Positions 39,801 through 47,859 of a stretch of 64,000 nucleotides of DNA are shown piece after piece. The notes under the pieces are model-generated. The model saw only the letters and a list, made by a program, of their open reading frames with translations. It ran no database searches and had not been told where the DNA came from. The position numbers and the translations under genes were made by a program. Origin of the DNA: Corynebacterium tuberculostearicum SK141 (GTDB lineage Bacteria > Actinomycetota > Actinomycetes > Mycobacteriales > Mycobacteriaceae); NCBI RefSeq assembly GCF_000175635.1, contig NZ_ACVP01000037.1, positions 1-64,000 of the forward strand, written 5' to 3'. Position 1 is the stretch's first letter; each line of letters begins with the position of its first letter.

Positions 39801-41447
39801 ATGAAAAATAAACTCTGTGCTTTCTCTTCTGTCCTGGCCCTCACAGGAATGGTGGGTGCGCCCATTGCGGCGGCCCAGTCCTCACTTCCTGGTTCCTCCT
39901 TTGGTTCTTCTTTGGGGTCATCGTTGGGCTCTTCCTGGGGGTCTTCCCAGGGCTCGTCCGAGGGTTCCTCCGCGGGGAACGATGAGCAGCCGGGGGAGGG
40001 CGCTGAGTCGCGGGTGCTGTGGCAGGAAAGCTTCGACGGGGTAGATACCCCGGCATGGTTTACCCACCGCGTGCCGGAGGGGTGGAGCGCGGACGTGCAC
40101 GGCGTGGACTCGGGCGAGGCCCGCTGGAAGGGCTGGACCTTTAGCGATATGCGCCACTGGACCTGGGCATCTGGTACCGATATGCGCCACTATTTCACCC
40201 AGGCGCATGACACTTTCGCCATCATCGACAACAAGCAGCAGCGCTTGGCCGAGGGTGATTCCATGACCGCGGGATTAAAGAGCCCGGCCATCCCGGTGGC
40301 GGGGCAGGAGCGGGTGAATGTGGAATTCGACCACCATTACCGCCAAGGCAAGGACGGGCAAAATGCCACGGTGACGGTCTCCTTCGATGGTGGGGAGGCC
40401 CAGGAAATCGCCGCCTTTGATAAGGACGTATTCTCCAAGCACGAGTCCATTGGTGTGGACGTGCCGGCCGGCGCGAAGAATATGCAGATCCGCTTCAGCT
40501 ACAACAACGGCAATGATGACTGGTGGTGGGCGGTGGACAACGTGGGCGTCGTCAAGCCGCTCGGTGAGCTTCAAGGCTCGCCGCAAGCTACCGTGGACGT
40601 GCTTTCCGACGTCCAGGGCGACCCCCAAGACTACAAAGACGCGATCCGCCAGTTGAACGGTATGGAGGATAAGGCCGGGGCGCTGGTGCTCAACGGCGAC
40701 CTCGTGGACGATGGCTCGCAGCAGCAGTGGGATGATTTCTTGGCCGCGCACAGCGAGGTGCCACACGATTCGGGCAAGGAATTGTGGACCATCGGCAACC
40801 ACGAAATGTATGGCAAGGAAGGCTCTAAGACCTACCTTGATCGCTTCCTGAAGTACTCCGGCCAAGACAAGCCGTGGAAGGAAGAGGTGGTGGACGGGGT
40901 GCCCCTGATTTCGGTGAATACCGAGTTCTATTCCGATATTCTGCGCCACGGCAAGGAGCCGTTCCAGCGCCTTAGCAAGGAGCAGCTCGACTGGCTAGAT
41001 GAGCGCCTAGCGTATTGGGATGCTAAGGGCACACCGGCACTGGTCTTTAGCCATCCGTTGCTGCCGCAGACGGTTTCGATGTCTCATTCGGCGTGGTACC
41101 AGAATGACTTTGAGGACCTCGAGGCGCTTTCCAATGTGGTCAACAAGTACAACAACATCGTGTGGTTTAGCAGCCACAGCCACTCCTCGCTGCACCAAAA
41201 TAACTGGTGGGGAACCCGCCGCTACGACGGCACCGGCGAGGCCGGCCGCACCGGTTTCCCGGTGGTCAACACCGGCGCCATCCTCAATGAGTACCTGCCG
41301 GATGGCGATAATGACGAGACAATCGTCAAAGAAAAGGAAGAGGCCTCCACCGGACTGCGGGTCAAGGTCTTTGCAGACCGCGTCCGGGTGGAGGCCTGGG
41401 ACTTCAAGTCCGGCGAGATGATTAAATACCAGGACTTCGCGCGGTAG
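39801..41447 (+). CDS. Secreted metallophosphoesterase
   Basis: 548 residues. Signal peptide MKNKLCAFSSVLALTGMVGAPIAAAQ precedes a Ser/Gly repeat (GSSxGSS, about 30-58) and a beta-sandwich N-domain (about 70-250; ESFDG...WTFSDMRHW). The calcineurin-like phosphoesterase domain has metal motifs VLSDVQGD, LNGDLVDDG, TIGNHEM, LVFSHPLL and FSSHSHSSLH. The first motif is D-x-Q instead of the common D-x-H, so metal ligation may differ. The substrate is unknown; an exported phosphodiester or phosphomonoester is likely. Tail-to-tail with the synthetase gene. Confidence 0.85.
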   Translation: MKNKLCAFSSVLALTGMVGAPIAAAQSSLPGSSFGSSLGSSLGSSWGSSQGSSEGSSAGNDEQPGEGAESRVLWQESFDGVDTPAWFTHRVPEGWSADVHGVDSGEARWKGWTFSDMRHWTWASGTDMRHYFTQAHDTFAIIDNKQQRLAEGDSMTAGLKSPAIPVAGQERVNVEFDHHYRQGKDGQNATVTVSFDGGEAQEIAAFDKDVFSKHESIGVDVPAGAKNMQIRFSYNNGNDDWWWAVDNVGVVKPLGELQGSPQATVDVLSDVQGDPQDYKDAIRQLNGMEDKAGALVLNGDLVDDGSQQQWDDFLAAHSEVPHDSGKELWTIGNHEMYGKEGSKTYLDRFLKYSGQDKPWKEEVVDGVPLISVNTEFYSDILRHGKEPFQRLSKEQLDWLDERLAYWDAKGTPALVFSHPLLPQTVSMSHSAWYQNDFEDLEALSNVVNKYNNIVWFSSHSHSSLHQNNWWGTRRYDGTGEAGRTGFPVVNTGAILNEYLPDGDNDETIVKEKEEASTGLRVKVFADRVRVEAWDFKSGEMIKYQDFAR

Positions 41448-41469
41448 GGCGCAGGTTACTGCCGGTGGC

Positions 41470-44400
41470 CTATCGCTTCCACGGCTCGATGGGGTTGCCC
41501 TGCCATACGGCGTTGGTGGGCACGCGGTCACCGCGCATGACCAGCGAGCCGGGGCCTACGGTGGAGGCCGTGCCGATGAGCGAGGCCGGCAGCGCCACCG
41601 AGTGGGCGGCCAGCGTGGAGCCGTCCTGGATGGTGACGGTGTCTAGGCTCATCACGCGGTCCTGGAAGAGGTGGGTCTGCACCACGGTGCCAGGGCCCAC
41701 GGTGGCGGCCTCACCGACGCGGATGAGGTCCGTTTCCGGGAACCAGTAGGAATCGATCCACGCACCACGGCCGATTTCCACGCCGAGGGCGCGCAGCCCC
41801 AGGTTTATCTCGCCGGAGCCGTAGGTGTGCTGGAAGAACCACGGCGCGGCGACGACCTCCACGAAGGTATCCTGCAGCTCGTTGAGCCAGACAAAAGCGG
41901 ACCACAATGGGTGGTCGGCCGCGCGGTGCTTGCCCACACAGATCCACTTCACCGCGACGGTGACGGCCATGGCCACCGCACCCATGCCCATGAGTACGAG
42001 GCCGGAAAGGAGCCAGGTGAGGGGGAAGCCGAGGGCGTCGAGAAGCGAGTCGTAGACGCTGAGGGTTGCCGCGAGCAGCATGGCAGAAAACATCGGTGCC
42101 AAAAGGCGCATGGTTTCCACCACGCCGCGGGCAGCCTTGACGGCAAAGCCCGGGTTATAGGTCAGCGCCTCGCCCGAGTTGGCGGGGGAGTCCACCTCTA
42201 CGGTCACGCGGCGCATACGCTCTGGCGGCGCACCCCACCAGTTGGCGCCGGCCTTTGTCTTCTTCGGGGTAGAAGAAAGCACGGCAACCAGCGAGTTCTT
42301 CGAGAGCTTGCGGCCGGGTGCGGTAATGCCGGAGTTGCCCACGAAGGAGCGCTTGCCCACCTTGGTCTCGCCGGTGCGCATCCAGCCGCCGCCGAGCTCG
42401 TAGCCGCCGATCATGGTGTCATCGGCAAGGAAGGCACCTTCTTTGACCTCGGTGAGCTTGGGGATCATGACCGCGGTGGAGATTTCCACGTTGGCGCCAA
42501 TCTCTGCGCCGAGCGAGCGCAGCCATGCTGGGGTCAGCTGCGAGGCATAGAGCGGGAAGAGCTTGGTGCGGGCCTCATCCATGAGGCGCTCGATGGCCCA
42601 CAGGCGCCAGCCCTTGGCCGAGCGCACGGGTGCTACGCCCGGGCTAATGCCCAGCGAGAGGATGCGCACGCCCAGCCAAGTCTGCAGCATATAGGTGGCA
42701 AAGGCCGCCAGCGCGCCGACGGGCGCGAAGAAGACCGCACCGACGAAGCTATCGCCGCCCGTGGAATGCACGAGGGCCAAGACGATGGCCGCGCCTACCG
42801 CCAGCGCTACAACCGGCTGGATGGCCAGCAGGACGGAGGTGGCGTCATAAATAGCCACCCACCACGGCCGGCGCTTCGGCGTATGGGACGGGAAGCGGTG
42901 CTTGGAGCGACCCACCTTCTGGGCAGGCGAGCCGGACCAGCGCTGGCCGTCCTTGATCTTCTTGCGGCCGGTAACGGTGGAACCGGCTTCCACGTGGGCA
43001 TACTTGCCCACCACGGTGCCAGGCAGCAGCGTGGAGCGTGCGCCCACGCGAGCGCCTTCCTTGACGTCGATGGCACCCACATGCAGGATATCGCCGTCCA
43101 GCCAATAACCGGAGAGGTCCACTTCGGGCTCGATGGCGGCGTGCTTGCCCAAAGTGAGCAGGCCGGTCACCGGCGGCAGGGAGTGCAGGTCCACGCCGCG
43201 CTTGACCTTGACGCCAAGTGCGCGGGCGTAGTTATTTACGCGCGTAGCACCGGCCAGCGAGCTCGCGCCGGAGGTATTAGCCCAGCGCTCGGCCGCCCAG
43301 ATGCGCAGGTGCGTCGAACCGCCGCGCGGGTAATCGCCCGGCTTAATGCCGGCCGTAATAAGACGCGCGCCGTAGCCGCCAATGGGGATGCGGCCAACTG
43401 GGGTGACAAAGACGATGAGCATGGCAATGACCAGCCACCACGGATAGGCCGCGGCCCACTCAAAGCCCAGCGATGCCGCCACGGTGGAACCCAGCATGAG
43501 CCAGGCCAGCCAGCTGGAGGCGGCCAGCGTCATGACGGGGATCTGAATCAGTGTCTGGGCGAGGCGGGTGCCGAAGCTGACCTTGGTGACCTCGCGCATG
43601 GGGACATCGGCAGCCGCGGGGCGCGGTTCGGCGCCGGCGATGAGCTCGGCCAGCGAGCCCAAGCGCGGGTGATCGTAGAGGTCGCGCACGGCCACGGTGG
43701 GGTAGCGCTCCCTGATATGGCCCACGAGGGTCGCGGCCGCCAGCGAGGTGCCACCGAGCGAGAAAAAGTCGGCGTTTTCGTCTTCCACGGACACGCCGAG
43801 GGTTTCTACCCACAGCTCCGCGAGCCACTTCTCGGTCTCGGTCAGCGTGGTCGATTCCACGCCCACTCCCGGCAGCGGCCACGGTAGGGCTTTCTTATCT
43901 ACCTTGCCGGAGGTACGCACCGGCAGCTCCTCCATCACGCAGATGCGCGGGACGAGTGCGGCCGGCATGGTTTCGGCCAGGCGGGCGTGCGCGGCCTCGT
44001 GATCGAAGCCCTTGGCCTCATCCTCGAGGGAGACATAGCCCACTAGGACGGACTCGCCGCCCGGGGTCTTTTGCACGGCCACGGCCGAGTTATAGACATT
44101 ATCCAAGGCCGCAACATTGGCTTCGACCTCGCCGAGCTCGATGCGGCGCCCGCCAATTTTCACCTGGTCATCCACGCGGCCGACGAAGTACAGCCCGTCC
44201 TCCTCCAGGCGCACGTGGTCACCGGTGCGATACGCACGCTGCCAGCCCATCGACTCCAGCGGGGCGTACTTCTCCGCGTCCTTAGCCGGATCCAGGTAGG
44301 ACGCCAGTCCCACGCCGCCGATCACCAGCTCGCCGACGCCGCCTAATTCCACAGGCATGCCCTGCTTGTCGACGACCACCAGGTCCCACCCATTCAACGG

Positions 44401-45393
44401 CAAGCCAATGGACACCGGCCGGCCTGGCAGCATCTGCTGCGCACAGGCGACGACGGTGGCCTCGGTGGGGCCGTAGGTATTCCACATCTCGCGGTCCTCG
44501 GTGGCCAGGCGGTCCACCAACTCCTGCGAGCAGGCCTCGCCGCCGACGATGAGCAGGCGGATATTATCCAGCGCCTCAGCCGGCCACAGGCCCGCCAAGG
44601 TAGGCACGGTAGACACGACGGTGATATCGCGGCGGATGAGCCACGGGCCCAAGTCCATGCCGGAGCGCACCAGAGATCGCGGCGCCGGGACCAAGCAGCC
44701 ACCGTGGCCCCAGGCCAGCCACATTTCCTCACAGGAGGCATCGAAGGCGACGGACAGCCCGGCGAGCACACGATCCTCCGGGCCGAGCGGCCCGTGCGGG
44801 TGATTGACCAAAAAGAGGCTGGCCTCGGCATCCACGAAAGCAGCCGCGGAGCGGTGGCTTACGGCCACGCCCTTCGGCTTGCCGGTAGAACCGGAGGTGA
44901 AAATAATCCACGCGGTGTCTTCTGGGCGCGGGGCATTGGGGTTCTCGGTCGGCTCCTCGGCGGACCTGACGGGGGCGTCCGGGCGCGCGGAATCGCGCAG
45001 GAAGCGGAAGCCTTCATCAGTAAAGACGCCATCGATATCGGCCTCGCCGAAGACCATCTCGGCGCGCTCGTCTGGGTCATCGGCGTCGACAGGCACGTAG
45101 GCCGCGCCCGCCGCCAGGGTCGCCAAAATGGCGAGGTAGAGCTCGCGCTTGCCGGAGGTCATCCGAATGCCGATGCGATCGCCCCGGCGCACGCCATTGG
45201 CGTGCAGCTCGGTGGCCCACAGCTCGACCTCGTGGATGAGCTCGGAGTAGGTGATGATTTCGCCGTCGTCCAGCGCGGCGGCGTCTGGGTGCATCTCCGC
45301 GGTAGTGGTGATGATGTCCCACAGCGTGCGGGGCCGCGGCGCCGCGCTACCTAGAAGGTACTGCTGCGGGACGAGCGATTCGGGGCCCGCCAT
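41470..45393 (-). CDS. Pls/PosA-type single-module non-ribosomal peptide synthetase, membrane bound
   Basis: 1307 residues, close to epsilon-poly-L-lysine synthetase (Pls, about 1319). Order: adenylation domain (1-505) with IIFTSGSTGKPKG (A3), FDASCEEMW (A4, Asp218 binds the substrate amine), NTYGPTEATV (A5), YRTGDH (A7), GRVDDQVKIGGRRIELGEVE (A8) and SGKVDK (A10); carrier domain with LGGTS (phosphopantetheine Ser550). Then three pairs of membrane helices alternate with hexapeptide-repeat (left-handed beta-helix, acyltransferase-like) domains. There is no condensation or thioesterase domain. In Pls the C-terminal domains link monomers into an isopeptide homopolymer. The A4 region and domain layout strongly resemble Pls; the monomer here is unproven. 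It starts directly after the MarR gene. Confidence 0.9.
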   Translation of the reverse strand: MAGPESLVPQQYLLGSAAPRPRTLWDIITTTAEMHPDAAALDDGEIITYSELIHEVELWATELHANGVRRGDRIGIRMTSGKRELYLAILATLAAGAAYVPVDADDPDERAEMVFGEADIDGVFTDEGFRFLRDSARPDAPVRSAEEPTENPNAPRPEDTAWIIFTSGSTGKPKGVAVSHRSAAAFVDAEASLFLVNHPHGPLGPEDRVLAGLSVAFDASCEEMWLAWGHGGCLVPAPRSLVRSGMDLGPWLIRRDITVVSTVPTLAGLWPAEALDNIRLLIVGGEACSQELVDRLATEDREMWNTYGPTEATVVACAQQMLPGRPVSIGLPLNGWDLVVVDKQGMPVELGGVGELVIGGVGLASYLDPAKDAEKYAPLESMGWQRAYRTGDHVRLEEDGLYFVGRVDDQVKIGGRRIELGEVEANVAALDNVYNSAVAVQKTPGGESVLVGYVSLEDEAKGFDHEAAHARLAETMPAALVPRICVMEELPVRTSGKVDKKALPWPLPGVGVESTTLTETEKWLAELWVETLGVSVEDENADFFSLGGTSLAAATLVGHIRERYPTVAVRDLYDHPRLGSLAELIAGAEPRPAAADVPMREVTKVSFGTRLAQTLIQIPVMTLAASSWLAWLMLGSTVAASLGFEWAAAYPWWLVIAMLIVFVTPVGRIPIGGYGARLITAGIKPGDYPRGGSTHLRIWAAERWANTSGASSLAGATRVNNYARALGVKVKRGVDLHSLPPVTGLLTLGKHAAIEPEVDLSGYWLDGDILHVGAIDVKEGARVGARSTLLPGTVVGKYAHVEAGSTVTGRKKIKDGQRWSGSPAQKVGRSKHRFPSHTPKRRPWWVAIYDATSVLLAIQPVVALAVGAAIVLALVHSTGGDSFVGAVFFAPVGALAAFATYMLQTWLGVRILSLGISPGVAPVRSAKGWRLWAIERLMDEARTKLFPLYASQLTPAWLRSLGAEIGANVEISTAVMIPKLTEVKEGAFLADDTMIGGYELGGGWMRTGETKVGKRSFVGNSGITAPGRKLSKNSLVAVLSSTPKKTKAGANWWGAPPERMRRVTVEVDSPANSGEALTYNPGFAVKAARGVVETMRLLAPMFSAMLLAATLSVYDSLLDALGFPLTWLLSGLVLMGMGAVAMAVTVAVKWICVGKHRAADHPLWSAFVWLNELQDTFVEVVAAPWFFQHTYGSGEINLGLRALGVEIGRGAWIDSYWFPETDLIRVGEAATVGPGTVVQTHLFQDRVMSLDTVTIQDGSTLAAHSVALPASLIGTASTVGPGSLVMRGDRVPTNAVWQGNPIEPWKR

Positions 45394-45852
45394 TTATGCC
45401 TCGTCCTCGTCCGCGGCAATGATGGACTTGGCCAACTTTCGCAGGTGCTTGAGCTGCTTATTGGTGGACTCATCCAAGGCCTCGTCCTCGGCAGTGGCAA
45501 CAAGCTCCGCCAGGTCCTTGTGGACCTTCGCGCCCTTCTTGGTGGACGCGACAATCTGGCGGCGGCGATCCTTCGGATCGCGCTCGCGCTTGGCCCAGCC
45601 GCGGTCCTCGAGGGCGTCGATAAGACGCACCATGTCAGAAGCATCAATGGCCAGGGTCTCGGAGAGGTAGGACTGCGACGCGGCATCCGCGTCTACCAGG
45701 CAGGTAAGGACCCAGTACTCGCGCAGCGTCGTCTGCTTGGTTTGCAGGGCGGCCTCGACGCCATCGCGGGTGCGGCGGCGGAGGCGCTCCAGCTGGAACG
45801 ACGGGGATTCGAGCAGGGCAGTTGGGATTACAGAATTATTCGTGGAAGCCAT
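45394..45852 (-). CDS. MarR family transcriptional regulator
   Basis: 152 residues. A winged helix-turn-helix is visible in REYWVLTCLVDADAASQSYLSETLAIDASDMVRLIDALEDRGWAKRERDPKDRRRQIVASTKKG, including the DxRRR wing. It is immediately upstream of and cotranscribed with the Pls/PosA synthetase, so it probably controls that gene and itself. A palindrome overlaps its likely -35 region. Confidence 0.92.
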   Translation of the reverse strand: MASTNNSVIPTALLESPSFQLERLRRRTRDGVEAALQTKQTTLREYWVLTCLVDADAASQSYLSETLAIDASDMVRLIDALEDRGWAKRERDPKDRRRQIVASTKKGAKVHKDLAELVATAEDEALDESTNKQLKHLRKLAKSIIAADEDEA

Positions 45853-45858
45853 ACCATC

Positions 45859-45890
45859 ATAATAATCCCAAAAGATTGGTTAAGGCCAAT
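45859..45890 (-). promoter_or_regulatory. marR-synthetase promoter with palindromic operator
   Basis: On the minus strand TATTAT (45859-45864) is 6 nt before the MarR ATG, a leaderless arrangement. Upstream, ATTGG-N6-CCAAT (45875-45890) covers the expected -35 position. That is a fit for autorepression by the MarR protein. Confidence 0.5.
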
Positions 45891-46186
45891 TAATCCGTTT
45901 CGATGGGAAGCCCGGCAGCCTTCCACTTATCCGTGCCGCCATCGACGTTAATGGTGTCCCAGCCCAGCGCATGCTCCAGATACTGGCAGACCTGCATGCT
46001 GCGGCCGCCTGCGTGGCAGATGACGTAGATGTCCTTGTCTGGATCGATTTCCTGGATGCGACCCGTAATCTCACTCATCGGGATATGGGTTGCGCCCTTC
46101 GCGCGCTCCACCGCCCACTCATCATTCTCGCGGACATCAATGAGCTGAGCGCCTTCTGGTACTTCGGTTGGTTGAACGTTTTTCAT
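45890..46186 (-). CDS. Single-domain rhodanese-like protein
   Basis: 98 residues from ATG at 46186. Motifs: AQLIDVRENDEWAVERAKGATHIPMSEI and the active-site loop VICHAGGRSMQ with the persulfide-carrying Cys. GWDTINVDGGTDKWKAAGLPI closes the fold. Sulfur transfer in the cytosol; partner unknown. The longer ORF to 46276 has no support. Confidence 0.9.
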   Translation of the reverse strand: MKNVQPTEVPEGAQLIDVRENDEWAVERAKGATHIPMSEITGRIQEIDPDKDIYVICHAGGRSMQVCQYLEHALGWDTINVDGGTDKWKAAGLPIETD

Positions 46187-46193
46187 GCCCCAT

Positions 46194-46199
46194 ACCCTA
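46194..46199 (-). promoter_or_regulatory. -10 element (TAGGGT) for the rhodanese gene
   Basis: TAGGGT lies 7 nt before the ATG on the minus strand, with no Shine-Dalgarno. Confidence 0.45.
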
Positions 46200-46239
46200 G
46201 TCACGCATAGGTCCTTATGCTGCTCCGCGTGCCCCAGTG

Positions 46240-47061
46240 CTAGCGCTGGAACCGCCAGTAGTGGTGCCACTGCCACGGTGGCTGTACAAGGTCGCCTTTT
46301 CCGTGGACTATCGCGAGGACTTGGCCAACGGCCATGTCGAGGTGGTGCTCGAGTGTGGCGGCGGTGAAGTGGAGGGGTTTGTAGCCTCTGTGGACGGCGT
46401 CGTTAAGCTTTTGGCGGTCAATTTCGAACCGCTGCCGGTTCTCGCCCTGGTGGTAGGCGTAGCCGTCGACCTCGATGGCCAGCTTGTGCTCCTCCAAGAG
46501 TAAATCCCAGCGGTAAGGGCCAATGTATCTGTTGTTGTGCACGGTGACATGGGGCCGAAGCGCGCGGGTGAGGTTGCGCTCGGGGACGCTATCAGCGCCG
46601 AGGATGGTGTTTTCCAGCACGCGCCGGGTGTGCTGCGGGAAGCGCTGAAAATCAAGCATGTGGCCCTCCATCTGGGAAGCGCCGTACTGGCCGGCAAAGC
46701 AGGCCTCGAGGAAGGCGACGGCGTCTTCCTCCGCCATGATTTCTGTGGCCTGCAGCGGATTGCACACGTTAATGCCATTGAGCTGGCCAAGCGCCTTCGG
46801 CCGGGCGCGGCGGCTGCGGAAGTACGGGCTGGAGGCCATCATTCCCGCGCGCAGGAAATGGAGTGGGAAACTTAAAGCGTGGCCGAGGTAGTGGTGGGCA
46901 CACGAGTAGCCGTCGAGCGCCGAATCGGGCCAGCGATGGGAGACGATTTCCGCGAGTTCGCGCGGCGAGGGCTTTCCTTCGGTATAGAGGCCGTGGCAGA
47001 TTTTCACGGCTTGGTTGTTGATAGCGCGGTGCGCGGCCCTGCGCGTGGTGAAGATTCTCAT
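46240..47061 (-). CDS. DUF559 (Vsr-like nuclease fold) protein
   Basis: 273 residues. The N-terminal part resembles AbiEi-type winged-helix regions (RRAAHRAINNQAVKICHGLYTEGKPS...). The C-terminal DUF559 domain has PYRWDLLLEEHKLAIEVDGYAYHQGENRQRFEIDRQKLNDAVHRGYKPLHFTA, with the D...ExD...nuclease-like pattern. Such proteins are common and variable in actinobacteria; DNA cleavage has not been shown for this type. It may be an orphan accessory gene. Confidence 0.75.
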   Translation of the reverse strand: MRIFTTRRAAHRAINNQAVKICHGLYTEGKPSPRELAEIVSHRWPDSALDGYSCAHHYLGHALSFPLHFLRAGMMASSPYFRSRRARPKALGQLNGINVCNPLQATEIMAEEDAVAFLEACFAGQYGASQMEGHMLDFQRFPQHTRRVLENTILGADSVPERNLTRALRPHVTVHNNRYIGPYRWDLLLEEHKLAIEVDGYAYHQGENRQRFEIDRQKLNDAVHRGYKPLHFTAATLEHHLDMAVGQVLAIVHGKGDLVQPPWQWHHYWRFQR

Positions 47062-47078
47062 GCGCCCACCCCTAGGCG

Positions 47079-47142
47079 TTCATTTCGATCAATTAGGTCC
47101 CCCGAGGCCGGTGGTTTCGGCCTGCTATGTGATCGAATTGTA
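47079..47142. repeat. GATC-centred inverted-repeat unit A
   Basis: The left arm CATTTCGATCAATTAG and right arm CTATGTGATCGAATTG are related as imperfect inverted repeats (TTCGATCA shared) about 33 nt apart. It lies directly upstream of the DUF559 gene. Confidence 0.55.
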
Positions 47143-47202
47143 CTGCGGGGACGGGATGGTGTCGCGGGGAGGGGCTTGCGGATGCGAAGAAGGGCGAAAA
47201 AG

Positions 47203-47268
47203 GGGCGTTTCGATCAAATACGGTCTTGAAAACCGCCGCTTTCGCGGTGCTATTTGATCGAAACGCCC
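47203..47268. repeat. GATC-centred inverted-repeat unit B (possible ppa terminator)
   Basis: Perfect 18-bp arms: GGGCGTTTCGATCAAATA (47203-47220) and its complement (47251-47268), with a 30-nt loop holding a second hairpin (ACCGCCGCTTTCGCGGT). It is 35 nt past the ppa stop codon, so it may end ppa transcription. Its arms match those of unit A. Confidence 0.75.
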
Positions 47269-47303
47269 GGGAGGGGGCCGAAGGGGCCCGCGCTCAGAAG
47301 CGC

Positions 47304-47777
47304 TTACTTGAAGCGAGCCTTAGCCTCGTCGAGGATCTTCTCTGCCTCGGCCTTGTCGCCCCAGCCGGAGCCGGTAACTTCCTTGTTCGGCTCCAGGTCC
47401 TTGTAGTGGACGAAGAAGTGCTCGATTTCGTCCTTGATGTGCTGCTCCACATCGTTGATGTCCTGGTAGCGCTCCCAGCGCGGGTCATCGATGACGGCGA
47501 GCAGCTTGTCGTCGCCGCCGGCCTCGTCGGTCATCTTGAAGACGCCGACGATGCGGGCCTCAACAACAACGCCCGGGAAGACTGGCTCCGGCAGGATGAC
47601 CAGTGCGTCGAGCGGGTCGCCGTCCTCGCCCAGGGTGTGGTCGATGAAGCCGTAGTCAGCCGGGTAAGCCATCGGGGTGAACAGGTAACGGTCGAGGTAG
47701 ACCTTGCCGGACTCGTGGTCAACCTCGTACTTGTTGCGGGAGCCCTTCGGGATTTCAATGGTTACTTCAACGCTCAC
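47304..47777 (-). CDS. ppa: Inorganic pyrophosphatase
   Basis: 157 residues from GTG at 47777, chosen because GGAGGA lies 7 nt upstream and the family begins [18 protein letters not shown]. The metal-binding core is [19 protein letters not shown] (the D-x-D-P-x-D pattern). It hydrolyses PPi to drive biosynthesis. Divergent from dacB with 82 bp between starts. Confidence 0.95.
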   Translation of the reverse strand: MSVEVTIEIPKGSRNKYEVDHESGKVYLDRYLFTPMAYPADYGFIDHTLGEDGDPLDALVILPEPVFPGVVVEARIVGVFKMTDEAGGDDKLLAVIDDPRWERYQDINDVEQHIKDEIEHFFVHYKDLEPNKEVTGSGWGDKAEAEKILDEAKARFK

Positions 47778-47845
47778 AGCGATGTCCTCCATGGGGGATT
47801 GGGTATCAATTACTGCCCATAGTCTAGCGCGTTGCGGATTCGCGC

Positions 47846-47851
47846 TAGGGT
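47846..47851 (+). promoter_or_regulatory. -10 element (TAGGGT) for dacB
   Basis: TAGGGT lies 8 nt before the dacB ATG: probable leaderless or near-leaderless message. On the other strand TAGACT (complement of 47819-47824) may serve ppa. Confidence 0.4.
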
Positions 47852-47859
47852 TAAAGGCA

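Noticed and set aside
41671..43887. 738-codon open frame antisense to the Pls/PosA synthetase
   Set aside because: No family motifs, His/Gly/Arg-rich composition typical of antisense frames in GC-rich DNA.
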